Source: Scolanthus callimorphus (taxonomy: Eukaryota > Cnidaria > Anthozoa > Actiniaria > Edwardsiidae). From it: a stretch of 64,000 nt of DNA. The translations under genes were made by a program, and so were the position numbers. The DNA is taken from NCBI GenBank assembly GCA_033964015.1, contig JAWWUD010000052.1, positions 62,001-126,000 of the forward strand. The letters run 5' to 3'. The notes under the pieces are model-generated. The model saw only the letters and a program-made list of their open reading frames with translations, made no database searches and was not told the DNA's origin. This document shows, piece after piece, positions 1-10,018 of this stretch (its first letter is position 1; every line of letters begins with the position of its first letter).

Positions 1-369
1 AAGAAATGATTTTTTTAAATATATTGTTTTAGAGTGATATTAACACAACAAATGACTTTTGAACGTCTTCCTCTATAAACTCGTATAACTCTAGTTTTTG
101 AATGTAGAACACATTTATAGGGCGGGACCTCCGTTTAAGGGGCCGCCACTTTTCACGGTCCCGGGCACTGTACTTCAATCAGACGTGCGTTTCACAAAGT
201 CCAAAAGATTTGTGATAGATTCTAATTATTTGTCCTACAGAATCCATACCAAGTACTTAATGATGACGGTGAGAGTGCTGGTAACGATAACGAAGAATAC
301 GCAACCATAGACGTTACCTCTGAAGTGTAATTCAGAACTGCATTAAGAAGACAAATCTAAATGGTGATT
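1..369. other. Unassigned left edge
   Basis: No gene is recognisable here. A 70-codon frame at 98-310 on the plus strand matches no family I know and has no splice or start context that favours it. Confidence 0.3.
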
Positions 370-475
370 TCTATATATGTTGCCAGCTGTTGCAGCTGAC
401 CTGGACAACTTTGTTCTGTAACAGCTATTGTTAACAGACAAAGTTGTTCTGTGACAGCTGCAACATATGGAAACC
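370..475. repeat. Foldback element, family E copy 1
   Basis: The two ends are inverted copies of each other (ATATGTTG-CAGCTGT on the left, ACAGCTGCAACATAT on the right) and the centre is also self-complementary (ACAACTTTGTTCTGTAACAG against CAGACAAAGTTGTTCTGT). A second copy with the same ends lies at 1775-1878. It is probably a small non-autonomous transposon. Confidence 0.65.
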
Positions 476-542
476 GAAGATAGATAGCTAGATAGTTTAT
501 TTAGTAAATACTTTACAGCCAAACCCGGCTGAATTGTGTGTA

Positions 543-953
543 TATAGGAGGATCCTTGCTGACGTCATTGTTTACATTCTCGAAATTTTGAAACGCCGTT
601 TTTAGCTTTGAAAATGCAACGAAAAGCTCAAAACAAGTTTATTTTTCATTCTTAAAAAAGTCCTGACCTGTTTCCTTTCTTTCTGTGTCATTTTTCAGGC
701 TAGTTGAAGCTTTTCAAAATTGTGTGAAAATCATTGGGGCAAAACGCTAATTTGCTCACATGTTTCCTCTAAATTGAACGTTGCACCACGCGCTTAGAAT
801 TCGAGATATCAGCTTGAAATTTTTCAATTATGTTTTATTTACAGTCCTCTATTGATATTCAGAACTCATCATTTTATAGCTCCCTCGAACGGTCTGATTC
901 TGAACATTGCTTATGCTAATGAGCTAAAAATGTAAACAAAGGATCCTCCTATA
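543..953. mobile_element. MITE with 23-bp inverted ends
   Basis: The left end begins TATAGGAGGATCCTT and reaches TGTTTACA. The right end is its inverse, TGTAAACA then AAGGATCCTCCTATA. The interior codes for nothing visible. The left end also contains TGACGTCA, a CRE-like octamer, between the two halves of the terminal repeat. It is a non-autonomous DNA element whose family cannot be assigned without a repeat library. Confidence 0.75.
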
Positions 954-1300
954 GACTCTTGCAACTCTTGCAACTGCTGCAACTCGTGTTACAGGAATCG
1001 CCCGTGTTCTACTCTCTGCGACAGCTACTACTGGAGCTTCGCAACTGCTGTGAGTGCCACAACACCCGATTTCCACTGCCTCGTACCCAGGCGCGTTCTA
1101 GTGATTTTCGAGGCGAGAGCGACTGGGAGCGAGCTAGCGCGAAAGGCATCATGGGAAGGGCGAAGAAAAGAACGCGCCTCGTCTCTTTCTCTTGTTTGAG
1201 CCTTCCCATGATGTATTGCGAAAACGAAACGTTCCCAAGATGCATTGCGCTCTCGCTACCAGAACACTCGAAAGAGGCTTTTCTCCCTCTGTTTCTCCTA

Positions 1301-1746
1301 ATGCACCTATCAATGTTTTGCCCCATGGTGGTGGGGGGGGGGGGGGGGGGGGGCAACCCAGGGGGATTTGACTATTTAAGGCTCTCCGAGGGTTGTATTT
1401 TTGACATCTACAGCAGTCCCCGGGGTGGGAAATTTGACTCGATTGCCATCTTGGAAAGTCCTGGGAACTAGCTTTCCGCCATCTTGGAAAATACCCAGCA
1501 ACCACCTGGAGACAAGATTTCTGCGTTTTCCTCGGCCTTTTCTTGTGGAGAACGATGCAGAATGAAAGGTAAGAGCTTCTTGATGTTTGTATTTATGAAC
1601 GCCTTTACACTGGTCTGGGATCCCCAGGGGCGGGAGTTTGATCCTTAATGGAGCTCCAAGGGTGGGGAAATTGACATTTCAAAAGCTAAAAATGTCAAAT
1701 TCCCTTTGGTTTGCCCCACCCTGGGGCAAAACATTGATAGGTGCAT
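1301..1746. mobile_element. Foldback element with perfect 25-bp inverted ends and a poly-G core
   Basis: Bases 1301-1325 are the exact reverse complement of 1722-1746 (ends ATGCACCTATCAATG / CATTGATAGGTGCAT). A run of 21 G lies at 1333-1353 just inside the left end. Frames of 115-170 codons crossing the region run through the G tract and look spurious. Confidence 0.75.
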
Positions 1747-1774
1747 AAATAGAGACGCCTAGGGACGAGGCAGC

Positions 1775-1878
1775 GATTTCCATATGTTGAAGCTGTCGCA
1801 GAACAACTTGTGTTCACAATAGCTGTTGCAGAACAAGCTGTTCACGGGCAACTGCGATAGCTCCAACATATGGAAACC
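1775..1878. repeat. Foldback element, family E copy 2
   Basis: It has the same inverted ends as 370-475 (CATATGTTG / CAACATATGG) and the same internal pattern of CTGTTGCAGAACAA-type arms. This shows that the family is dispersed. Confidence 0.65.
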
Positions 1879-2481
1879 AGCCTTAAGGGGCATGGTTATG
1901 TAAACAGCACTCTCGTAGATGAGTTCGCGATCTCCTTGGGAGATCACTGACAAGCAGGCAACAAGAGAAACGGAATTTGAAAATCTTCACCCAGAAAAAA
2001 AGAAAACACTCGAGTGAGTCAGTCAGGCTGACCAAACCTGTCGTTTTTTACACGCTCACTGCCACAGCCAGACTTTACCTTATTTGGAAGTGACGGTAGA
2101 TTCCCTTCCTGCTAAGATTTTCGGCGACATTTGGTGACATTTGCCAGCACACTGAACTTTGAGCGAGAACTTTCAGAAATTGTAGCGACTCGATTTTACT
2201 TTGCATCTTCCATGTTGGATCTAGCCTAGTAGCCCGGCCAGACCTATTTTAAGCAAACATGGAACCCGCGTGGCTCACCCCAGTCCCATTATAGGGCAAC
2301 AGCGACAGCGTATTTTTTTATATGGGCGGGCTTCCTGTGTTTTGGATAGCGATGTGACGTCATCACGAGCTTGGTCCAGCCCTCGCGCTTATCTCACGGG
2401 ATAAGGGCAATGTTTTTGTAAAGGAACATTACAAATCAGGTTCTGGACCCCTCTTTTACCGTTACCCTACTCTACTTAACA

Positions 2482-2580
2482 ATTAGACCTCAAGGCCGAA
2501 TGTGCTATGATGAATAGACCATGAGGCCGAAGGTCGAATGTTCTATTGATATCATAGCACATGAGGACGAGAGGTCTAAT
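2482..2580. repeat. Foldback element
   Basis: ATTAGACCTC at the left end pairs with GAGGTCTAAT at the right, and internal TGTGCTATGAT pairs with ATCATAGCACA. The flanking 2,581-3,480 bp shows no gene that I can support. Confidence 0.6.
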
Positions 2581-3480
2581 TGATTTAGTATAACCAACGA
2601 GTTGGTCGGTTTTTGCAATGAATACCATTATTTATGTTGAAAAAAATCAAGTTTTCCTGCAAAGAAAGGTGGTGGTTTTGCCAGGTACGGTCTATCACTA
2701 ATAGACCATTAGTAGGTCAGCCAATCAGAATGCAGGATTTGTAATAGACCATTAGTTGGTTTATGCTAACATTGAATATGCATCAAAGGCGCATAAGTAC
2801 AGTGGGAACCTCAGTTTGAAGCCGAAAATAGTCGTGAATACCAACGAGTCCGACACGTTACCTTAAGGTCTCTGTAAACCCGTGAGGGGTGTCTTCGGAA
2901 AAAAAAATCTCGTCGCGTCGCAATTTATGCTATGATAATCAGCTGTATATCATTTTTATATCTTATGAAGCTGTTTATTAGTTTATCGAAGTTTAAATTT
3001 TTCTTGTATTTTTGAGACCCCGAACTAAAAACTACCTTGCTTTCTTGAGAAGCTCCAGACCACTAGCAGTTTGTTGCACAATTTCACACTTTGTCGGGTT
3101 TTAATCTCGGAGAAATGAACTGCAAAACCCTGTCAGCGATTTTCGATATTTTGCATATTTACGAAAATATTAGGTCGCGAAGTTGAAAGTCTCATTTTTT
3201 TACAGTTTGTGGCCGCAAAATTTATCATAAAATCTTTTTCAAGTAAAAAATAAAAATTCCATCAACGGTTTTTAGTTGTGATCATTTTCTAACGACACAA
3301 CATTTGAGGCCGATATCTTAAATCGTGCGGGGCAGGAGCTTCGCGAAGACGAAAATTTGACCTAAAATTAAAGTGCTAGAAAAAGCGCAACGAATTCGAA
3401 ACTTGAGAGTCTTAAAACTTGTCAACATATTTATCTTAAACAGGCATATATGCAAATGTTGAGAAAGATATTTGATGCAT

Positions 3481-3795
3481 TTTATTATTCAGCACATCGA
3501 TGCACTGCCCCAATATGGTCATTGGATCGCCAATATCTGTCTTGTCTGTTCTGTACATGACAGATTATATCCTGTGATATCTGTCGTCTGAGGGAAATAT
3601 TATGTGCTGAGCTCGTAATAATACACACAAGTAATGTTTTTTTTTTCAGGGTTTTTTGTGCTATTGATGTGCTGAATAATAAAACCATTATCCTGCTCGA
3701 TTTTGCAGAATATCGTCCGATTTAGCCAAATCGGGACTGCGTCCCTCGTCGGCTACAGACGATATTCTGCGCAATCTCGCAAGGATAATGGTTAA
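3481..3795. mobile_element. Dispersed foldback element, family L copy 1
   Basis: The left part (3481-3683) has inverted ends, TTTATTATTCAGCACATCGA against its complement with one mismatch. It is joined to a second palindrome (3684-3795) with arms ACCATTATCCTGC... and ...GGATAATGGT, which contains GCAGAATATCGTC and its inverse. A second copy with the same two-part layout is at 55125-55433, so the two palindromes appear to move as one unit. Confidence 0.75.
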
Positions 3796-3948
3796 ATAAT
3801 AGTAAACATGAAGCAGTCACCTCTGTAAATATTGTAATAGCCGCTGTAGTTGCCATTTACGTCTAGATCCTTCTTGTTGGTCACTAAAATACATGGCGTG
3901 GCTCAAATAATTTGTTACCCTAAAAGAGGTCTTATGTGCCAAGGGAAG

Positions 3949-4275
3949 AGGTCAAAACACATGTACTCGACTGGTACCCAATTTTTTTCAGGGGGGATGG
4001 TGGGTACCGGCATCTACCCCCTCAGGTACTCAATACCCCCTTTCTCAGACCACATTTTATCAGCATGATCTAGGGGTAACTGTTTGTATTGCACATACGG
4101 ACTCCTCTCGCTGCGAGGAAAGCGTTGGAGCATTCACCGTTTTAGTATCTATTTTATTTAAGGAGATACTTGCTCCTAAAATTCAGCTCTGAGAAGTAGG
4201 TGGTTCCGGCACTTACCCCACCCCTCCAAATTGGGTACCAAAAAAGTACAGATGTTTTGACCGCTTCCCCGGTAG
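3949..4275. repeat. Imperfect foldback element
   Basis: The left arm with TGGTACCCAATTT and the right arm with AAATTGGGTACCA are inverted copies, as are the GGTCAAAACA and TGTTTTGACC blocks beside them. A further weak inverted pair (GCGTTGGAG at 4122, CTCCAACGC at 4555) suggests a larger or nested element. Confidence 0.55.
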
Positions 4276-4584
4276 GCGCGAAGGAGACAAGTAATAGGTA
4301 AAATATACCCATCAAGAAATTTCCGTGTTTGACTAAACTGTCTAATTCGAGTAATCTCTCTTTCTTACGGTTTTTAGAAGCACCATCATGATACAAAACA
4401 ATTTGGACATACATTTCGGCCCTAAAGAAACCAATCTCCCTAAAATTTATTGAAGATCAAGATAACCTCCAAGAGACCAAACCCCTTGACACCCCCCTCC
4501 TCACCCCCTGGGAAGCAAACTCGAGTTTTTCGGGTTTTTCGACTTAAAACTACTCTCCAACGCCTGCGAGCAGGCTATCCTCGA

Positions 4585-5751
4585 TGAATCAGTATAATTT
4601 TGTAACATTTTAAAAACTCCTAAGCGAGAAGAGTTATCTTAAAGGGGTGCAAGGTAAAGAAAAATAGACAAGGATAGAAGTGTTTAACGTGGAACTAACA
4701 CTTTTCAAGATGGCGGCCGTGAAGTCTCAGAAGATTTAAAGAGTGGTTCTCATATTAATTCGCTTAATTAATAAGGGTAAGAGAGTTGATAATTCGGATT
4801 TTGTTTTGTCGCATCACAATTCCTGTGTGAGTTTCTGGGTATTTTCGAAAAACACGAATTGGGTACCCTGTGGTTTTTGACCTAAAATATACACACCCTG
4901 TCTGTCTGTCTGTCTATTCAGACAACCCAACTTGGGTGAAGTTGTATAAGTGTCAAGGGCCGTGCAACTGCATGGTTACAAGGTTAGATGGTCAGAAGAG
5001 ATAACCATTGCCGGATTTCAAGCCGTGAGTGCCTGGGGCGAATCCTTGATATATCGATTATCCGTTCAAGACCAACATGGGGAGAAAGGGCATGCTCAAC
5101 TATACAAAATCCCAAGTTTGGTATCAACAATTGAGTATTAACCATTCAAATAGTGATCGAGAAACAGCCATTCAAATAGTTCAACATTTTACAAGATTTG
5201 TGTGAAATCCGGACGCGATCGGAATTTACACAATCAACGCCAAACTTTAGGATTTGTATAGTTTAATATGCTTTTCCTCTTTATGTGGTGCTCGTTTCGA
5301 TAATGGCAATATTAAGGGATCCGCACCAGGAACTCTCGGCTTGAAATCCGGCAATATTTTAGGCGCAATTACCCGGCGTACCATGCAAACCTCTGGCCAC
5401 AGGGCCCCCAGACTATTGGAAACTGTCGTTTGTCGGGCGCTAGATGAGTAATGTCGATTTACATGTCTTTTCCTTCTTTGATATAGTTTTAATAGTATTT
5501 TAAAAATCCAGAACGAAGTTGACATCTTATGGATCAAGGCTAAGTTCTGCTGTATTCCTATTAGCTCAGTTACAACTAAGGAACAACGATGACGGAAATC
5601 CAAGATGGCGGGGGACCATGTTTGTGCGGGATGGGCGGGAAACTCATACTCACAACCGATCAATGGCAAAGGTAGGACTGTTGCCTTGTCCTGATTTTTT
5701 AGAGTTTCATGCATGAAACTGAATGATGTGTATAGCTATAAACGTTTTGGC
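4585..5751. other. Unassigned stretch
   Basis: A short TCTG run lies near 4898-4914. Frames of 63 codons (4950-5141, plus) and 155 codons (5247-5714, minus) are open but resemble no protein I know. The plus-strand ATGGCGGGG at 5604 followed by AAAG|GTAGGA could be a first exon, but ATGGCGG contexts recur in repeats here, so I do not call it. Confidence 0.25.
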
Positions 5752-5844
5752 TCCTCCCTGCAAGCACAGGCGACTTCACAACACTCAAAGATAAAGAAAA
5801 TTTAGGGAGATAAACAGTGGCCTGTGCTCGCAGAGAAGGGCTCC
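5752..5844. repeat. Small inverted-end element related to 29356-29893
   Basis: The left end is TCCTCCCTGCAAGCACAGGC and the right end is its approximate inverse, GCCTGTGCTCGCAGAGAAGG. The ends resemble those of the 538-bp element at 29356, so it may be a deleted relative. Confidence 0.45.
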
Positions 5845-6055
5845 TGAAAAAGGGCCACCTCAAAAATATTTGGCTGGATCCTTGAGGACTTCAGTGAAAT
5901 GTTTCTACAACTTTGTTGGAGTTTCTCCAAAAACTAACCCAGAGGGTTTGGCTGACCTAGTTTGTTGTCCAACATGTTACATGCCCACTAAAGTCAAGTG
6001 CCCCAAATAAAGAGTTTCCAGTACCATTTAACTGTTTGCCTGTTGGCTTGCTTGA

Positions 6056-6508
6056 AGAGCCTGTGTCAGCTGCCATTTTGACAGCATCTGCATAGGAACA
6101 TTTTAGATGTTTAGGGACTGGTCATAAATTAGAGGGGGGGATGGGGGGCATTTTTATTTTGGTCTACATGTTTTTGGGAAACCAGCTCCCCTGACAAGAT
6201 GCACGAAAATGTTGGCCCTCCCAAATGTGGTGACATATTTAATGATGATCCTCCCCCATTATTCACTGGATCGACTAGATATTGCTGAAAAGAGTGGCAT
6301 TTTTATTATCCCTTTATCATTTGCACCAAATTTTTTGACCCTCCCTTTTTCACCTGCATGAAAATTAGAGGCCCTCCCCATATTTGCACCCCCCCCCCCC
6401 CCCCCTCTAATTTATGACCAGTCCCGTATTAAGAGATTTCCCACATAAATCACCTTCTACTATCAATCAAGCGAAAACAACAACAAAGGAGTGGCTGACA
6501 TGGGCTCT
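6056..6508 (-). mobile_element. MITE family G copy 1, interrupted by another element
   Basis: The ends are AGAGCCTGTGTCAGC and GGCTGACATGGGCTCT. The interior matches the inverted copies at 38164-38385 and 45554-45779. The element is split at 6112-6113 by the 6114-6426 insertion. The sequence on both sides of the insert joins to match the uninterrupted copies. It lies just downstream of RWamide gene 1. Confidence 0.7.
6114..6426. mobile_element. Nested MITE with TA target duplication
   Basis: The inverted ends are GGGACTGGTCATAAATTAGA and TCTAATTTATGACCAGTCCC. It is flanked by TA on both sides (6112-6113 and 6427-6428), and the uninterrupted relatives of the host element have a single TA there. 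That fits Tc1/mariner-type insertion. A run of 17 C lies at 6389-6405. Confidence 0.8.
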
Positions 6509-6599
6509 TGAAATGTTTAATTGCTAGTTTGTTATTTTTTGGCATAAATCTAATTTGTGTAAAGAAAGTACTGACAACAACTGCTGATGATGTTCAACT

Positions 6600-6605
6600 T
6601 TTATT
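6600..6605 (-). terminator. Poly(A) signal of RWamide gene 1
   Basis: AATAAA on the minus strand, about 125 nt past the predicted stop codon of the terminal exon at 6730. It supports the two-exon coding model. Confidence 0.55.
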
Positions 6606-6729
6606 CCATTTGCACATGCAAATAATATTCTACAAAACAAGTAAATTCATCCCTTGTGATATGCAAGGACCATTGTGATGTAACATGGATGTTCTGTATT
6701 GTTGTCATGTAATCATTCTCATAGTATGT

Positions 6730-6752
6730 CTATTCATCATTGGCATTTAAAG
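6730..6752 (-). CDS. RWamide gene 1, terminal coding exon
   Basis: On the minus strand a strong acceptor (pyrimidine tract CCTTTCTTTTTTCAG) precedes this exon. Joined in phase 1 to the donor at 8121, it adds TLNANDE and a TAG stop, for a 66-residue precursor. Genes 2 and 3 show the same arrangement at similar distance, which is the main reason to prefer this over reading through the donor to the TGA at 8111. The exon was inferred from splice signals alone and has no transcript support. Confidence 0.6.
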
Positions 6753-7326
6753 CTGAAAAAAGAAAGGTATATTATTATTGTTGTTGTTATAAAGTAAGAG
6801 GTTCTTGAAATAATGATTAGTAAAATTAATAACTTGAGTATGAGACATTGCATTTTGACAGTTTGTTAGGTGCTTTCAAAATTATTTGGGACTTTACGCT
6901 GCACCATATTCAGTGCTAGGTCCCTGACCCTAGACTATAGTTAGTGAGATGTCTGTATCTCCATAAAGTGTCTGCTAGTGAAAGTTTCTCAATCACTGTA
7001 ATGTGGTAAATGCTGATTTCATAATAAAACAAACAAAGAAACAGACAAACAAGAAATAAACAGGAAGGAAATCATCAGACACATGTCATATAAACAAAAA
7101 TAAGGTCAAATGAAAGACAATCTGACCAAAAGACTTAGAGCAGATGGACGGACAGCCAAGACCAAACAGGGACTGCATTTTTGGGGATTAAATTTGGATG
7201 TAACCTTTTTGATGACATAATCTCACTATAAATTCCTGGCAAAAATGGGCGTTAAAGTTCCCTTTTTATTTGTCCATGCTTGTTAGGCTTGTTAGCACCG
7301 TTAGGTTTGTCAGGGCTGTTAGTATA

Positions 7327-7594
7327 GGTAATCGCATGAGTCCGAGTAACAGGGATTAATTTCACCAGTGTTTTAAAATTGTTTTCCAAAATTAAAAAAA
7401 AATTGAAAACACAAGTGAAGTTAATCCCTAATTTTATGAGGAACCCATGCGATTACATGTTTATGATATAAAAGGGCAAAATTCGGCACACGTGTTGACT
7501 GCACATATTCAGAAGTGTGCAAAGTAATTTTGCCCTCAATAAAAAAAAGTGCCCTTGCTCTTAGCCAATCAGCATCGAATAATTTTGCCCTGTA
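7327..7594. repeat. Compound foldback insert
   Basis: TAATCGCATGAGTCC at 7328 and its inverse GAACCCATGCGATTA at 7440 form one hairpin. AGGGCAAAATT near 7473 and AATTTTGCCCT near 7527 form another. No coding potential is supported. Confidence 0.55.
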
Positions 7595-7722
7595 TAGAGC
7601 AGTTTTCACATGACTGTCGTGAAACCAACCGCAAAGTAATTCCAATTATGTACAAAACATATGGGAGTAATTACAAACTAATAGTGCGAATTACTCACGA
7701 CGGACAGTTGAAATCCGCTCTA
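7595..7722. mobile_element. MITE family M copy 1
   Basis: The ends TAGAGCAGTTTTCACATGAC and its inverse (ending CCGCTCTA) match the family at 9839-10018. TA is the outermost dinucleotide at both ends, consistent with TA target duplication. Confidence 0.6.
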
Positions 7723-7965
7723 TTGTAAGGTTTGTTAGAGGTTGGTCTGTTAGGTTTGTTAGGCCTGTTACGTAGGCTTGTTAAGGCTTGTATGGGGCTG
7801 TTAGGTCTTTTAGGGCTACTAGGCTAGTTAGGACTGTTCTAAGGACTGTTAGGTCTGTTTGGCTTGTTAGGTCTGTTTATTGGTTTATGGGTTTATAAGG
7901 TCTGTTAGGAATTTAGGAGTGCAGTTAGCTTATTCATGAACGAAACATTGAGACTTGATTATATT

Positions 7966-8048
7966 CATGACTGCCAAGGGTAGGGATCCACAACATCCTC
8001 TGCTCAGCAGACCGGCACTCTACCAAGTGAACTAGTCAGGAGGCGGTG
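7966..8048 (-). mobile_element. tRNA-derived SINE head (degenerate)
   Basis: On the minus strand the sequence reads like a tRNA 5' half. TAGTTCACTTGG fits the pol III A box and is followed by TAGAGTGCCGGTCTGCTGAG, a tRNA-like D-arm/anticodon region. GTTGTGGATCCC is a decayed B box at about tRNA spacing. It is not a functional tRNA, because the B box and acceptor pairing are broken. It lies in the gene 1 intron, close to the peptide exon. Confidence 0.5.
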
Positions 8049-8121
8049 CATCATTGACTCTTGTGAAGAACCTTATATGGAAGTTTGTTACTCATGGCCA
8101 TGGGCCCTTTTCAAGACTTAC

Positions 8122-8299
8122 TTCTCTTCAGGAGAGATCTTTTCTCTGCTGGACTGAGCCGGGATAGCATCTCCTCAATGTAGTTGACAAAGTTCCTCTT
8201 GCCCCACCTTAATCCTCCTTGGGCAGATGTTTGTTCGACACATACAGATACTAGGACACATGCAATGACAGCAAGAACTAGGAATTTCCTGGCATCCAT
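8122..8299 (-). CDS. RWamide-type neuropeptide precursor gene 1, peptide exon (QGGLRW-amide)
   Basis: This exon encodes a small secreted neuropeptide precursor. Residues 1-26 form a signal peptide (MDARKF then a hydrophobic core rich in Val, Leu and Ala, ending TSA). Residues 27-35 are QGGLRWGKR, that is Gln that can cyclise to pyroglutamate, the LRW core, Gly as amide donor and a KR convertase site. The predicted product is pGlu-Gly-Gly-Leu-Arg-Trp-NH2. Only one peptide copy is present. The remaining spacer is charged and has further KR sites. Anthozoan RWamides (for example pGlu-Gly-Leu-Arg-Trp-NH2) are known from sea anemone neurons and act on muscle; this one has an extra Gly. The exon is bounded by an acceptor (GCTTACAG, exon from 8315) and a phase-1 donor GTAAGT at 8121-8116. 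If the donor is ignored the frame stops at 8111 after 62 residues. It is the most diverged of the three paralogues here. Confidence 0.85.
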
Positions 8300-8382
8300 C
8301 TCTCGGGAATTGAAGCTGTAAGCAAACATAAACAAACAAAGTTTTGAGATTTTAAGATATTTCTTTAAAGGAAGCAACTCAC

Positions 8383-8477
8383 CCTACCCATAATACATTG
8401 CTTTGTACATATCAACAAAATTTTGTCTTGCAAAACTTCCTTATTTGAAATGCATGTAAGTGTTTTTCCCTTATAAC
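8383..8477 (-). promoter_or_regulatory. Tentative promoter and non-coding first exon of RWamide gene 1
   Basis: On the minus strand a TATA-like GTTATAAG (8477-8470) is followed about 85 nt later by a strong donor, AGG|GTGAGT at 8382. That would leave a 67-nt intron ending at the acceptor 8317-8316. Minimal introns occur in animals, but no equivalent was found next to genes 2 or 3, so a more distant first exon is equally possible. Confidence 0.25.
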
Positions 8478-8479
8478 TA

Positions 8480-9487
8480 CACGAAAAGGGCAGGGAAATG
8501 CGCTAGAGAGAAACATCATTCTCTTGCCCACTACTTTTTTTTCTCTCAGCCATAGGGCCTAGTGAGGGGTTTGAAAAAACACAGGCAGCCAGCGTGAATT
8601 CTGTCTTTTATATCTTTCTTGATATTATTTGTTTCTGGATTGAATGCATCAGAAACTTTGACTTAGTGCAAAGGCTAGTACTTTCACAAGCTTTTCTCAG
8701 GTCTGTATGTTCAAATTTCCTAAACTTACAAACAATATATGAAGTATCTGAGCTTCTGTCGGGCGGATCCAGGTTTTTGAAAAGAAAAGAGAACACAAGG
8801 AAGCACCCTATCAGCTGATGTTAATTTCTTCAAAAGATGTGATGATCTTATCCATTAAATTTCCAAAACCTTTTGAGTTTCTCCCAACATCAGAGTCAAG
8901 TGCTCTATTTTGCCAGTAAGGTCATAGGAAACATTTGTGCACTAATGATATGATATAGCAGGGGAGAACCATTACTTTATCGGTGAACAAGAGCATGGAT
9001 TTGGACCTACAGCGCGCGTGATGTCGTAGCTAATATCACTATCAAATCATCAAATAATTGATATAGTTGCAATAATAGTGGACACAGTATACAAGGTATA
9101 TAGCACACAACTGGGTAAAATAATCATAACTAGCCAAGGGCGTAGGTAGAGCTTTTTTGTAAAGCCAAGTGAGTAGTCTGATAGAAATCATCATCAGAAA
9201 AGCGTCAGAAAAAGTATAACAAAGTGAACATTTTAGTATGCATTGCGTACTTTGCGTATGGTAACTACGCCCCCGCTTGCTGTCTCCATTAACAGACCAA
9301 AACAAACAACAACTAAACATAACAACGGAAAAGAAAAAGTCTAATAATCTATAATCTCAGCTTTAATATGACGATTAAGACTATGAGCTTGCGCTTATAA
9401 CTGGAAATACAACATATCTTCATGAATACAAAGGGTACAATACAGGAGACTTGGGTCGTGAAATGAACCATTCATGAGAATATCTGG
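8480..9487. other. Unassigned upstream region of RWamide gene 1
   Basis: Overlapping frames of 62-92 codons occur on both strands (8594-8818, 8608-8796, 9042-9320). None resembles a known protein. This is presumably 5' flanking sequence of gene 1. Confidence 0.3.
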
Positions 9488-9598
9488 AATAGTCCTTTTC
9501 ACAGTTCCTCGCTTTATTGTGATTCAAATTGGAATTCTAGCCTGAAGTTGAGTCTACCGGTCAACGCAATAGAGCGAGGAATTATGAAAAGGACTATT
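9488..9598. repeat. Foldback element
   Basis: AATAGTCCTTTTCACAGTTC at the left and its inverse, ending GAAAAGGACTATT, at the right give arms of about 32 bp with few mismatches around a short centre. Confidence 0.7.
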
Positions 9599-9838
9599 GT
9601 CGATTTTACCCCTAGCGCGTCACTATTAAAATTAAAAAGACCTACTGATGATTTTCCATTTTAGATCTCATGGCACCCGTGAGCAATTTTTTTTCTTTTT
9701 CTTCTGCCACGCATTGACGAAGGATATGAACATGGAGGCAATCCCGAAACAGAGAAAGATTATTCAAATACAGGGCACGACATCAACTTTTTTCGAGAGG
9801 TACCATTTGCGCCTAAATACGACATTTTAGTCGCCACA

Positions 9839-10018
9839 TAGAGCAGATTTCGTATGACTGTGAAAGTGTCGCGGTACTGTCGCGGTGGCGGTACGGAACC
9901 TGGCCTGCTGTGAATGGGTTAAATCGCCAATGAAATCGCGTAGTCGCGGTACGGTCACGTTCGCGGCGCGGAACAACTTTGTCACGGTACTTTTCACAGT
10001 CATACGAAATCTGCTCTA
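9839..10018. mobile_element. MITE family M copy 2
   Basis: Near-perfect inverted ends of about 27 bp (TAGAGCAGATTTCGTATGAC and its inverse) enclose a GC-richer centre with repeated GTCGCGGTAC-type words. The outermost base pair step is TA on both sides. It is related to 7595-7722. Confidence 0.75.

Larger units (their letters stand above)
7268..7915. repeat. Degenerate TTAGG(Y)TTG-type minisatellite, interrupted
   Basis: Irregular 9-11 bp units such as GTTAGGTTTGTTAGG and CTGTTAGGTC fill 7268-7325 and 7722-7915. They are separated by about 400 bp of palindromic inserts. The array lies inside the gene 1 intron. The units are too irregular for telomeric repeat. Confidence 0.65.

Noticed and set aside
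959..1505. Three overlapping frames of 115-170 codons
   Set aside because: They cross a 21-G run and a foldback element and give poly-Gly or poly-Pro tracts.
4714..4740. Gene start ATGGCGGCC at 4714 (and ATGGCGGGG at 5604)
   Set aside because: ATGGCGG words recur inside repeats in this window; the first frame stops after 8 codons and the second has no recognisable continuation.
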